A stretch of DNA of 25,667 nt, from positions 1 to 25,667 of the forward strand of contig JAYVOC010000263.1 in assembly GCA_043758125.1 (NCBI GenBank), given 5' to 3'. This document shows, piece after piece, positions 7,440-14,951 of this stretch. The notes below the pieces were generated by a model. That model searched no databases. It saw nothing but the letters and a program-made list of their open reading frames with translations, and was not told the DNA's origin. The stretch is from JANXSD01 sp043758125 (GTDB taxonomy: Bacteria; Bacteroidota; Bacteroidia; AKYH767-A; OLB10). Numbering within the stretch: position 1 is the first letter of the stretch; each line of letters opens with the position of its first letter. A program made the translations under genes and the position numbers.

Positions 7440-8558
7440 TTACATACTTGATTTCACTTTACTGATATCTGAAATTCTTTTTTCAGCCATTTGTATTGCT
7501 GCAAGTTGTGTATAAACACCTTCTGCTTTTGCTTTCTTTAAGATCTCAAGAGTAACATTGTAAATATGTTCTGTTTGAGTAAGTGCACGCTGACGATTGT
7601 AATTATCTAACTCAGAATAAACATTAATTAAACCACCAGCATTGATTAAAAAATCAGGAGCGTAGGTAATTCCTTTTTGAACTAGCATTGGTCCGTGAAC
7701 TGTTTCATCAGCTAACTGATTATTCGCTGCACCAGCAATGATAGAACACTTCAAACGATTAATGTTTTCTGTATTTAATGTCGCTCCTAAGGCGCATGGC
7801 GCGTAAATATCAATATCTAAATCAAATATTTTGTCAGGATCAATAACTTCTGCACCAAATTCAGAAGAAACTTTTTTTAATTGATCCGCATTCAAATCGC
7901 TGATATAAACTTTAGCGCCTTCTTTAACTAAATTCATCACAAGGTTTTCACCAACATGACCAACACCTTGAACCAGAATTTTCTTTCCGTTAAGGCTATC
8001 GCTTCCCCATGCAAATTGAGCAGAAGCTTTCATTCCCATATAAACTCCATAAGCGGTAACAGGAGAAGGATCTCCACCACCACCCATCGACTCTGGAAGG
8101 CCGGTAACATGCTTTGTTTCCATCGCAATGTATTCCATGTCTTTGGTACTCGTTCCTACATCTTCAGCAGTAATATATTTTCCGTTCAGATTATTTACAA
8201 AACGTCCAAATTTGCGGAATAGAGCTTCTGATTTATGCAAACGACTATCACCAATAATAACTGCTTTACCACCTCCTAAATTTAATCCGGAGATTGCTGC
8301 TTTATATGTCATTCCTCGTGACAAACGCAAAACATCATTTAAAGCTTCACTTTCAGTCTTGTACATCCACATTCGGGTTCCACCTAATGCTGGTCCGAGA
8401 ACAGTGTTGTGAATCGCAATGATTGCGCGTAGTCCAGATTCAGGGTCGTTACAAAAAACAATTTGTTCATGGCGACTACCTGAAATACTGTCAAACACGT
8501 TGGTTGCTACGGGAGCAGTTGCTGCTGCAGTAGAATTTTGTTCTTTCACTTCGATCAT
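7440..8558 (-). CDS. Glu/Leu/Phe/Val dehydrogenase family, probably leucine dehydrogenase
   Basis: This encodes 372 aa, close to the usual length of leucine dehydrogenases. These enzymes reversibly deaminate branched-chain amino acids to 2-oxo acids with NAD+. The substrate-binding half contains GPALGGTRMW (55-64), the catalytic-lysine segment MTYKAAISG (Lys86) and LGGGKAVIIGD (Lys98). AEDVGTSTKDM (131-141) is diagnostic of the Leu/Val/Phe branch. The NAD domain has QGVGHVGENL with the GxGxxG loop at 198-203, then an acidic strand end (ISDLNAD). Substrate preference between Leu, Val and Phe cannot be fixed by eye. The N-terminus carries an extra Ala/Thr-rich stretch of about 20 residues. A TACCTTTG promoter box lies 33 bases upstream. 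It is divergent from the ABC exporter gene. Confidence 0.9.
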   Translation of the reverse strand: MIEVKEQNSTAAATAPVATNVFDSISGSRHEQIVFCNDPESGLRAIIAIHNTVLGPALGGTRMWMYKTESEALNDVLRLSRGMTYKAAISGLNLGGGKAVIIGDSRLHKSEALFRKFGRFVNNLNGKYITAEDVGTSTKDMEYIAMETKHVTGLPESMGGGGDPSPVTAYGVYMGMKASAQFAWGSDSLNGKKILVQGVGHVGENLVMNLVKEGAKVYISDLNADQLKKVSSEFGAEVIDPDKIFDLDIDIYAPCALGATLNTENINRLKCSIIAGAANNQLADETVHGPMLVQKGITYAPDFLINAGGLINVYSELDNYNRQRALTQTEHIYNVTLEILKKAKAEGVYTQLAAIQMAEKRISDISKVKSSM

Positions 8559-8590
8559 GAATCGATGTTTTTATCTTTATTATAGGGGGG

Positions 8591-8598
8591 CAAAGGTA
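8591..8598 (-). promoter_or_regulatory. -7 promoter box TACCTTTG for the leucine dehydrogenase gene
   Basis: On the reverse strand this reads TACCTTTG, a full match to TAnnTTTG, followed by six C residues. It is 33 bases upstream of the ATG at 8558. No good -33 element is visible at the expected spacing. Confidence 0.55.
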
Positions 8599-8737
8599 TG
8601 TTATTTTGATTCATGGATAAAAGATAATACCTCGTTTTCTCGTCTTATGTGAGCATAAAATCTTCTATTTTTACAACCAAATAAATTTAATATTTAAGTA
8701 ATTACTGTTTGTTAACTGAAAACCAGTTGTTTGCCTT

Positions 8738-10525
8738 GTGAAAGAATTAAAATCACTCAATAAATATTTTCTAAAATATAGTAGGCACCTTGGTTGGGGG
8801 ATCCTTTTCGTTACTATTTCCAACCTTTTCGGGATATTCCCAGCGCAGTTAACTAGGAATGCATTGGATGTGGTGGCAGGGAATATCGATACGTATCGTC
8901 TTTTTAACGGCTTTAAGTTGCAAAATGATTTCTATAAGCTCTTAACATTTAATATTTTTCTTTTCGGAATATTGGTTTTGTCGATGGCATTATTGAAAGG
9001 TATTTTCATGTTTTTAATGCGACAAACAATTATTGTAATGTCAAGGCACATTGAATATGACATGAAAAACGAAATTTATGCGCATTACCAAAAGTTGGGT
9101 TTAAGCTTTTATACCAGCAACAATACAGGTGATTTAATGAATCGTATTAGTGAAGATGTTGGTAGAGTTCGTATGTATGTTGGTCCTGCAATAATGTATA
9201 CCATCAATTTAATTGTTATGTTTATTTTAGTAATATGGGCGATGGTAAGTGTGAATGCACGATTAGCATTTTATGTGTTATTGCCATTGCCAATCATGTC
9301 GTTTATGGTATACAATGTTCATGATAAGATTAATAAAAGAAGTGAAGCTGTTCAAGCTAAACTTTCCGATTTATCCACATTTGTACAAGAAACATTTTCT
9401 GGAATAAGAGTATTGAAAGCCTACGTTCGTGAGAAACAATTTTTGAAAGCGTATGCAACACAATCAAGAGTATACAAAGACCTTTCGATGGATCTTGTGA
9501 AAGTGAATGCCCTCTTTATGCCGAGTATGCTTTTATTAGTTGGATTAAGTACTATTTTAACGATTTACGTTGGTAGTATTGAAGTGATGAATGGGCGGTT
9601 AACAGTTGGTAATATTGCTGAATTTGTTTTATATGTTACGATGTTAACGTGGCCTGTTGCTTCACTAGGATGGGTGGTTACAATTGTACAACGTGCAGCT
9701 GCTTCACAAGAACGTATTAATGAATTTTTAAAGATTCAACCTGATATTATTGGTGGAACATATTCTCCTGAAAAATTAAAAGGAGAGATTGTTTTGCAGA
9801 ATGTAACAGTGAAATATGCACAGTCTGGAACAATTGCCCTTAACAATGTTTCATTTTCTGTAAAGCCTGGACAATCGCTTGGAGTTATAGGAAGAACAGG
9901 AAGTGGTAAAACAACACTCGTAAATGTATTGCTTCGTTTGTTAGATCCATCGGAGGGGAATGTTGTTCTTGATGGTAAAAATTTAAAGGATTTTGATTTG
10001 GGTGTTTTGCGTGATCGAACAGGTTGCGTTCCACAAGATGTTTTTTTATTTTCGGATACTATTGAAGGAAATATTTCTTTCGGATTAAAAAGTAAAATGG
10101 ATTTATCAAGAGTAGAACAAGCCGCAAAAGATGCTGATGTTTATGATAATATCGCAGATTTTCCAATGGGATTCAAAACGATTGTTGGCGAGAGAGGAAT
10201 TACACTTTCAGGTGGACAGAAACAACGAATTTCAATTGCCAGAGCAATCATTAAACAACCTGATATTTTAGTCTTTGATGATTGTTTATCCGCTGTTGAT
10301 ACGTTAACAGAAGAACATATCCTTTCTAATTTAAGAAGGATTATGAAAGACAGAACAACTGTTTTGATAAGCCACAGAGTTGCCACTGTAAAAAATGCGG
10401 ATCATATTATTGTTTTGGATGAAGGTTCGGTAGCTGAGGAAGGAACTCATCAAGAATTAATGACGAAGAAAGGACTTTATGCAAGCTTGTTTGAGATGCA
10501 ATTATTAGAAGAGGTTAGTGATTGA
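8738..10525 (+). CDS. ABC exporter half-transporter (permease + ATPase), degenerate catalytic site
   Basis: This 595-aa protein has an N-terminal type I exporter transmembrane domain (about 1-325, six predicted helices, with FSGIRVLKAYVRE coupling segment) fused to an ATPase domain (about 345-590). The ATPase has Walker A GRTGSGKTT (385-393), Q-loop VPQDVFLF, signature LSGGQKQR (490-497), Walker B DILVFDD (509-515) and H-loop ISHR (His546). The residue after Walker B, normally the catalytic Glu, is Asp515 (FDDCLSAVD). Family knowledge: this substitution marks the degenerate subunit of heterodimeric exporters such as MdlA- or BmrC-like proteins. No second half-transporter lies beside it. The start is GTG at 8738; no ATG is available near the first conserved residues. 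The substrate is unknown. It is divergent from the leucine-dehydrogenase-like gene. Confidence 0.92.
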   Translation: MKELKSLNKYFLKYSRHLGWGILFVTISNLFGIFPAQLTRNALDVVAGNIDTYRLFNGFKLQNDFYKLLTFNIFLFGILVLSMALLKGIFMFLMRQTIIVMSRHIEYDMKNEIYAHYQKLGLSFYTSNNTGDLMNRISEDVGRVRMYVGPAIMYTINLIVMFILVIWAMVSVNARLAFYVLLPLPIMSFMVYNVHDKINKRSEAVQAKLSDLSTFVQETFSGIRVLKAYVREKQFLKAYATQSRVYKDLSMDLVKVNALFMPSMLLLVGLSTILTIYVGSIEVMNGRLTVGNIAEFVLYVTMLTWPVASLGWVVTIVQRAAASQERINEFLKIQPDIIGGTYSPEKLKGEIVLQNVTVKYAQSGTIALNNVSFSVKPGQSLGVIGRTGSGKTTLVNVLLRLLDPSEGNVVLDGKNLKDFDLGVLRDRTGCVPQDVFLFSDTIEGNISFGLKSKMDLSRVEQAAKDADVYDNIADFPMGFKTIVGERGITLSGGQKQRISIARAIIKQPDILVFDDCLSAVDTLTEEHILSNLRRIMKDRTTVLISHRVATVKNADHIIVLDEGSVAEEGTHQELMTKKGLYASLFEMQLLEEVSD

Positions 10526-10642
10526 ATGTTAAAATATTTTTAACTTTTCAAGCTAAAATAATTTATCGCCAAACTTAAGTATACATCTAACTATTCTATT
10601 AAAAACAAATGATACTATAGATCGATTTCTCACAAATTAATT

Positions 10643-10676
10643 TTTTGAAAACTTTAATATTTTTCAAGATTTTTTT
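10643..10676 (+). terminator. Intrinsic terminator downstream of the ABC exporter gene
   Basis: TTGAAAA (10645-10651) pairs with TTTTCAA (10661-10667) across a 9-base loop and is followed by GATTTTTTT. The stem extends by a wobble pair and one more pair outward. It lies about 120 bases after the ABC exporter stop. A shorter AT-only hairpin (10528-10544) lies directly after that stop. Confidence 0.45.
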
Positions 10677-10724
10677 GTAAAAAACTTAAGAATTAATTGA
10701 CATTTTAATATGTTTAAAAGTTAA

Positions 10725-11186
10725 TCAATGTTGTCCCACTAAATTATCGCGCATTGATTTTACTTTGTTGTGATCTACTTTAATTAATGCTTGCTGTGCA
10801 TTGAGTAATTTTTGTTGATCGGCGGTTATGTCTGATAAATGGTCTCGTAACACTTTATTATACGTATTGACAGCAACGTCCTCGCCATATTCGCAAGAGT
10901 CTAAAATTAATTTTCGGTCTTTTCCTGTTAAGGCAGCCTTAACGTCCATCCATACCCGAAAAAATTTACCAGAAGTTTTCGTCCCTTCAGAAGGTTGTCC
11001 TCCTAATTTATTCACTTCACTTACTAATTCTCGTTTACATTTTTGACTTGTAAGTATAAACTCTGCAAACAAAGATTTTAAATCTTGTTCTTCAGTTTCT
11101 TTAGATGCTGTTTCATACCCTTCAATTCTGTCGTTGTTGATTGTAATGAGCGTATTTAATACCTCAATTGATTTATCTTTTTCCAT
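10725..11186 (-). CDS. PA2169/DUF2383-family four-helix-bundle protein
   Basis: This encodes 153 aa, wholly helical by composition, with no signal or membrane segment. The pattern matches the PA2169-type (DUF2383) ferritin-like four-helix family: VLNTLITINNDRIEGYETAS at the N-terminus, then LFAEFILTSQKCKRELVSEV, GGQPSEGTKTSGKFFRVWMDVK, ILDSCEYGEDVAVNTYNKVL, and a last helix LNAQQALIKVDHNKVKSMRD. Acidic and His residues occur in the helices, but I cannot assert a metal site. These proteins commonly accompany stress genes such as YtxH and DUF4142 in Bacteroidota, and the context here agrees. The function is unknown. The gene is separated by 140 bases from the upstream 39-aa gene, so it may have its own promoter. 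Confidence 0.85.
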   Translation of the reverse strand: MEKDKSIEVLNTLITINNDRIEGYETASKETEEQDLKSLFAEFILTSQKCKRELVSEVNKLGGQPSEGTKTSGKFFRVWMDVKAALTGKDRKLILDSCEYGEDVAVNTYNKVLRDHLSDITADQQKLLNAQQALIKVDHNKVKSMRDNLVGQH

Positions 11187-11325
11187 CTTATTTTTTAATT
11201 GTTTGTAAAATTTTCTTTGTTATCTGATTAATTGAGTGAAGACAATTATTAAATTTTCAAAACACCTTCATTAATAATTCGAAAAATCAATTTTTAATTG
11301 TTCTACCAAATTATTTTTTCTAGTA

Positions 11326-11445
11326 TTAATTACAATGACCTAGTAACATCCATATAAGAACAAAAACAACTATGGTACTCAAACAACCTCCGCCTAATTT
11401 TTTTGCACCATAGCCTGCCATCAGACCTCTAAATATATTGTTCAT
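11326..11445 (-). CDS. 39-aa single-span membrane miniprotein (unlisted small gene)
   Basis: I found this by translating the gap after the 138-aa gene. It has an ATG start at 11443-11445, a TAA stop at 11326-11328, and 39 codons. The N-terminus, MNNIFRGLMAGYGAKKLGG, is basic and Gly-rich. It is followed by a Gly-Cys turn and one hydrophobic helix, STIVVFVLIWMLLG (about residues 23-36), ending HCN. The design (Gly-rich amphipathic head, one membrane helix, Cys at 21 and 38) looks purposeful and not like random AT-rich sequence. It starts 11 bases after the stop of the 138-aa gene, as a fourth cistron behind YtxH and the holin-like gene. I believe similar tiny 'AGYGAKKLGGG' proteins occur in other Bacteroidota, but I cannot search. 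The function is unknown. Confidence 0.7.
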   Translation of the reverse strand: MNNIFRGLMAGYGAKKLGGGCLSTIVVFVLIWMLLGHCN

Positions 11446-11456
11446 ACTTTAAACTA

Positions 11457-11873
11457 TTAAAGATTTCCGTTATGGTGAAATTCTTTCTTCGTGTTATTTT
11501 TTAATTTTAAAATACGATGAAGTATATTTTCACCTGCTAATTTAATTTCTTGCCCATGTTTTGAAGCAATGTTCGTTACAGCAAATTGCAAAATAGTACC
11601 AATCAATTTCTTTATTGGATTACGGGAGGCGCCAAACAAAACTAATTTAGAAATATAACCAGTTGTTAACCCAATTGCATTGTTAAATAAATTTGTTTTT
11701 ACTTCGGGGGCTGATTTCACTTCGTTTAATGTTGACTTTATTAAGTTGATGGGGCTTAAGGTCTGATATGTATGATGAAATTGTGCCTTTAATAATTTTA
11801 ATTCTACAGCTTGCTTATATTGTAAACTTAAAATTTTTTCATTTAAGGCATCAGTTTGATTTAGATGTTTCAT
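11457..11873 (-). CDS. Hypothetical protein of the YtxH/holin-like cassette
   Basis: This encodes 138 aa of unknown function. The N-terminal third (to about residue 40) is a charged helix (NEKILSLQYKQAVELKLLKA). The middle, about 60-105, is a mildly hydrophobic, glycine-containing stretch (NNAIGLTTGYISKLVLFGA and IGTILQFAVTNIAS) that could associate with or cross the membrane. The C-terminus is basic (ILKLKNNTKKEF). No known domain is recognised. Its ATG overlaps the stop of the holin-like gene as ATGA, so the two are translationally coupled. The 39-aa miniprotein gene follows 11 bases later. Context suggests a membrane-associated partner in envelope stress; this is inference only. Confidence 0.75.
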   Translation of the reverse strand: MKHLNQTDALNEKILSLQYKQAVELKLLKAQFHHTYQTLSPINLIKSTLNEVKSAPEVKTNLFNNAIGLTTGYISKLVLFGASRNPIKKLIGTILQFAVTNIASKHGQEIKLAGENILHRILKLKNNTKKEFHHNGNL

Positions 11874-12223
11874 ACCTTCTTTTGTTTTAACATTTGAGTT
11901 ATAATAGAGTTGCTAACAGGATATTTTATTAAAGAATGCCTAAATGCATTTATTACAATTGCTAAGATTGCATAGAATCCGCCGATAATAAAAAAACCTA
12001 AATATAAATTATCGAGCATTTTACCAATCCACAATGCAACACCAATGTTTATAATTAAAATTGACAATGCAACAGCCATAAAAACGGCTAATCGTGAAAG
12101 TAAAGACGATACAACATCGGCGGATTTATCAATCGCCTGGAGCCTGAACAACTCAAAAGTTGTTTTACTATAATCTTCTGCTCTTTCAATAAGCGTTTCT
12201 ATGGGTGTTGCAGAATCAATCAT
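11870..12223 (-). CDS. Holin-superfamily-III-like (Phage_holin_3_6/YqjE-type) membrane protein
   Basis: This encodes 117 aa with an amphipathic N-terminal helix (IETLIERAEDYSKTTFELFR) leading into two membrane helices at about residues 45-66 and 73-94, joined by a short loop. It ends with a basic tail (MLKQKKV). The organisation matches the small 'phage holin family'/YqjE proteins found on chromosomes beside YtxH or ElaB/YqjD-type genes. In that setting they are not phage lysis proteins, and no phage genes are nearby. It starts 33 bases after ytxH and overlaps the next gene by four bases (ATGA). A role in envelope stress is inferred from neighbours. Confidence 0.8.
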   Translation of the reverse strand: MIDSATPIETLIERAEDYSKTTFELFRLQAIDKSADVVSSLLSRLAVFMAVALSILIINIGVALWIGKMLDNLYLGFFIIGGFYAILAIVINAFRHSLIKYPVSNSIITQMLKQKKV

Positions 12224-12256
12224 GGATTTATTGTTTTAAAATTTGTTAATTTGTTT

Positions 12257-12601
12257 TTAAGAAACAGTATGTTTAATCTCTGAAGCTGCATTATTTTTGA
12301 AATCTGATGCAGTGTTTTTAAAATCAGTTGCTGCATTTTTTACATCTTTTTTAGCTTCATCATACTTAGCTTTTCCTTTGTCAACAAACTCCTCGGCATC
12401 TTTTTTTGTACTTTCAAATTTTTCATTGATTGAGTCAACGAAATCGTCAAATTTGGACTTCAGCTCATCAACATAATCATCGCCTTTATCCATAATTTGT
12501 TTGCGCGTTGTGGAGCCTTTTTCTGGTGCGAATAAAATCCCAGCTATTGCACCAATGGCAAGTCCTGCCAATGTTCCTAGTACTACTTTTCCAGTGCTCA
12601 T
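12257..12601 (-). CDS. YtxH-domain membrane-anchored protein
   Basis: This encodes 114 aa. A glycine-rich N-terminal membrane segment (about residues 6-25, GTLAGLAIGAIAGILFAPEKG) carries the FAPEKG boundary typical of YtxH proteins. About 85 residues of highly charged amphipathic helix follow, with repeated K/D/A heptad-like units (KSKFDDFVDSINEKFES, and repeated DFKN near the end). Such proteins are induced by stress in other bacteria and resemble ElaB/YqjD in layout. It is the first gene of the ytxH-holin-138 aa-39 aa cassette. No clear TAnnTTTG promoter is seen in the 178 bases upstream, which may point to an alternative sigma factor. Confidence 0.85.
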   Translation of the reverse strand: MSTGKVVLGTLAGLAIGAIAGILFAPEKGSTTRKQIMDKGDDYVDELKSKFDDFVDSINEKFESTKKDAEEFVDKGKAKYDEAKKDVKNAATDFKNTASDFKNNAASEIKHTVS

Positions 12602-12778
12602 TTTTGTTTTAGTTTTATGTCTCTAAAATTTCATATCGAAATATTTATTGACTGATTAGAGTTTAAGGTTTATTATTTATATTTTTTTTGAAAATGAATT
12701 AAGGTCAAATAATTTCAAGTAAATAGTTGTAATTTTCATCGTTACTTGCACTATTTAAGTCTTAGTGGCTTTGTTACA

Positions 12779-13369
12779 TTACATTTTTTCACATTCCTTT
12801 TGGCATTTTAATGAATGATCAAGATGTTTGCGCAAATTTGGAAGCATTGTTGAAGCCCAATTTTTAATATCAGTATCTTCACAATTTTCTGATGCTTTTT
12901 CAAACGCATTGATAGCATCTTTATGCCCGTTAACCATCATGTCGGTATACATCTTATCAAAATCATTTCCTGATTTAGTATCTAATTTCTTGTATGCATC
13001 CATCGCATCGTTGCTGGGAGAAGTAGGGATAGTAATTGTTTTCGCTTTTGCTAGGGCTATCAATTCTGCTAACGATTTAGTGTGCGCTTCTTCCATCATT
13101 TTACCTAATTCTTTTATATGTGATGCTTTGCCCTGTTCTTGTGCTAATTCACCAAGCTTTATTTCTTGTAAATTTATTTCAGCTGCATTTACAAGAAATT
13201 GTGCATCTTTTTCTTGGCTTTTTTTGTCAAATTTTGCATCATTATGTTCTTCAGCAACCTCTTTTGTATCTTCTGGTTTAGAATCATTGCCACATGAGGT
13301 AATAGATAAAATTATAGAGCAAAAAGTTAGATAAATAATTTGCCTTGTAGTTTTAATTAAATTTTTCAT
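12779..13369 (-). CDS. DUF4142 domain lipoprotein
   Basis: This encodes 196 aa. A lipoprotein signal ends in the lipobox LSITSC (Cys26) and is followed by an acidic linker. The DUF4142 helical bundle spans about residues 50-190 and is recognised by KDAQFLVNAAEINLQEIKLG, ELGKMMEEAHTKSLAEL, KLDTKSGNDFDKMYTDMMVN and the closing MLPNLRKHLDHS. It is predicted to be an outer-membrane or periplasm-facing lipoprotein. The family has a ferritin-like four-helix outline but no established activity. A long open frame on the opposite strand (12828-13334) is a shadow. The gene lies between the histidine kinase gene and ytxH, consistent with a stress-type region. Confidence 0.88.
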   Translation of the reverse strand: MKNLIKTTRQIIYLTFCSIILSITSCGNDSKPEDTKEVAEEHNDAKFDKKSQEKDAQFLVNAAEINLQEIKLGELAQEQGKASHIKELGKMMEEAHTKSLAELIALAKAKTITIPTSPSNDAMDAYKKLDTKSGNDFDKMYTDMMVNGHKDAINAFEKASENCEDTDIKNWASTMLPNLRKHLDHSLKCQKECEKM

Positions 13370-13451
13370 TTTAAAATAGATTGGAATGTTTTTATGGATT
13401 TTAATATTGTTTTTTGTCTATATAAACTTGATTATGAATTCAGATTTATAT

Positions 13452-14360
13452 TTAATTCGAATTGTTTATTGGTAGTGTAAAAAAAAATGTCGTGCCAATG
13501 CCAATTTCACTTTTAATCCAAATCCTTCCGCCATTTTTTTCAATAAATTTTTTTGTCATTAATAATCCTATTCCTGCACCTTTTTTTTCTTTTCTAACTT
13601 TCGACAATATCTCCATTTGTGGTGTAAAAAGTTTAGCCTTCACTTCATTTGACATTCCTATTCCATTATCTTTCACTTCGATTATAATTTCTTTTGTTTC
13701 TTTCGTTACGTTAATGGAAACTTGATCTCCTTTATGTGAATATTTTATTGCATTTGAAATTATATTCTGAAGAATGGAGTCTAGCATTTTTTCATCTGCA
13801 AAAACTGTTATGTTTAAAGGTATAGTATTGTATAGTTTAATGTTATTTTCTGTCGCCAGTTGATTTAATGTATTTAAAACTTTATTGACAGATTGTCTAA
13901 TAGCTATATTTTTTGGTGAAAATGTTTCTGAGGCATATTTTACTCTAGCCCATTCCACTAAAGAATCGAGCTTGAATAATTCTTCTTTTGAAGAATCGTA
14001 TAAATAATTTATCATTTTCGACGCTTCTGCAGGTTCTATGGTTGTAAAATTGGATTTTAAATGATCAGCAATGGAGATAATACTGGCTAATGGGCTTCTC
14101 AAATCATGTGCTATCAATGAAAGTATATTTTCTTTGTGCTCATTAAGTTCTTCTAAATCCTTAATTTGTTTGTTGAGATCATCATGGGATTCTTCTCTTC
14201 CTACTATTTTATGGGTAGCTTTATTGATACTTAAAATTTTTCCAAGTGAATTTATAATGGGATTGATTAAGCTAGATGAAAAATTTCGTGCCTTATCTTT
14301 AAAGATGTGCCATCTTCTATCTATGGCAAATTTTTCTTTTAATCCAATTTGTATTTCCAT
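13452..14360 (-). CDS. Soluble sensor histidine kinase without an evident sensor domain
   Basis: This encodes 302 aa. The N-terminal 55 residues contain no recognised sensor or membrane helix. A short coiled coil (about 58-78) leads into the HisKA domain with H-box LSLIAHDLRSPLAS (phospho-accepting His85). The HATPase domain follows: N-box ILQNIISNAIKYSH (Asn199, Asn203), G1 DNGIGM (231-236), G2 GAGIGLLMTKKFIE (261-274), and the C-terminal GTTFFFTLPI. All catalytic motifs are intact. The protein is probably cytoplasmic and may sense through a partner protein. No response regulator is directly adjacent: the nearest are the frameshifted CheY-like gene (15569-15963) and REC-Hpt (16721-17530). 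A TATGTTTA near-match to the -7 box lies at 14418-14425. Confidence 0.92.
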   Translation of the reverse strand: MEIQIGLKEKFAIDRRWHIFKDKARNFSSSLINPIINSLGKILSINKATHKIVGREESHDDLNKQIKDLEELNEHKENILSLIAHDLRSPLASIISIADHLKSNFTTIEPAEASKMINYLYDSSKEELFKLDSLVEWARVKYASETFSPKNIAIRQSVNKVLNTLNQLATENNIKLYNTIPLNITVFADEKMLDSILQNIISNAIKYSHKGDQVSINVTKETKEIIIEVKDNGIGMSNEVKAKLFTPQMEILSKVRKEKKGAGIGLLMTKKFIEKNGGRIWIKSEIGIGTTFFFTLPINNSN

Positions 14361-14635
14361 AAATATTATTTTTTTAGATTTTACTATAAATTTATTTGAT
14401 GCGTATGTACTTTACTTTAAACATATTTAAATTGTTATTGAAATTTAATCAACAATTATTTATATTCTCATTTCAATTGAATGTCTTTTTTTAATGGAAT
14501 GATAACAAGAATCCTTAAAAGATTCGTAGAGAAATTATTTTAATGTATTTCTAATTCTAGAAGATTCTTTATTGTATGTGAATCACTTTCTACATCAAGA
14601 GACAATTTGTTTTTCGCTATTTCCCACTTTCCATT
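14361..14635. other. AT-rich intergenic region upstream of the histidine kinase gene
   Basis: This 275-base region has no convincing gene. It holds the possible -7 box TATGTTTA (reverse strand, 14418-14425, one mismatch) for the kinase and short inverted repeats (GAATC/GATTC around 14511-14526 and a TTCTAGAA palindrome near 14556). None is strong enough to assign a function. Confidence 0.5.
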
Positions 14636-14842
14636 TTAGTATTCGATTTGGTTACATAGGAAACAATTTCTTGAAACAGTGAATTCATATTTATCGCCAT
14701 TGTCTTTCATCCAATTTGAATAATCTTTGTAACGCCAATTATGTCCAATTAATTTACATATACTATTTAAAGTTTTATGAATAACTGGATTTAACTGATG
14801 TGAAGATGTCTGAATTTTTTGAAACTGAAATTTTGCCTTCAT
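14636..14842 (-). CDS. 68-aa Cys/His small protein, possible zinc knuckle
   Basis: This encodes 68 aa with a basic N-terminal third. A compact C-terminal half follows in which ICKLIGHNWRYKDYSNWM (Cys29, His34) precedes SRNCFLCNQ (Cys60, Cys63). The C-x4-H ... C-x2-C arrangement could bind zinc. The aromatic-rich linker (NWRYKDYSNW) between the pairs looks conserved in style. I recall short Bacteroidota proteins with a similar 'C.(I/L)GHxW' opening, but cannot verify this. There is no signal peptide. It is a single gene, flanked by the terminator of the Q/N-rich gene upstream and a 275-base gap downstream. The function is unknown. Confidence 0.65.
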   Translation of the reverse strand: MKAKFQFQKIQTSSHQLNPVIHKTLNSICKLIGHNWRYKDYSNWMKDNGDKYEFTVSRNCFLCNQIEY

Positions 14843-14904
14843 ATAAATTAATCTTTTGAAAACTCTACATTTAAATTTGTTGCAGCTATGGAAAATAATT
14901 TTAT

Positions 14905-14934
14905 AAACAAACGGGAATTAAATTCCGTTTGTTT
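14905..14934 (-). terminator. Strong hairpin terminator of the Q/N-rich gene
   Basis: AAACAAACGG (14905-14914) is perfectly complementary to CCGTTTGTTT (14925-14934) around a 10-base loop. On the reverse strand the stem ends in a U-rich arm followed by ATAAAATTATTTT. It lies 17 bases after the stop of the 14952-15269 gene. The forward strand also has a T-run, so it may work in both directions. Confidence 0.65.
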
Positions 14935-14951
14935 TACTGAAAAATACAGTA

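Noticed and set aside
11870..12223. Holin-like protein as evidence of a prophage
   Set aside because: No phage structural, lysis or integrase genes are nearby. The neighbours are chromosomal stress-type genes, where such YqjE/holin-III-like proteins are common.
12828..13334. Long 168-codon frame on the forward strand
   Set aside because: It lies antisense to the DUF4142 lipoprotein, which has a signal peptide, lipobox and family pattern. The forward frame shows no domain and a Ser/Ala/Ile/Phe composition expected of a shadow.
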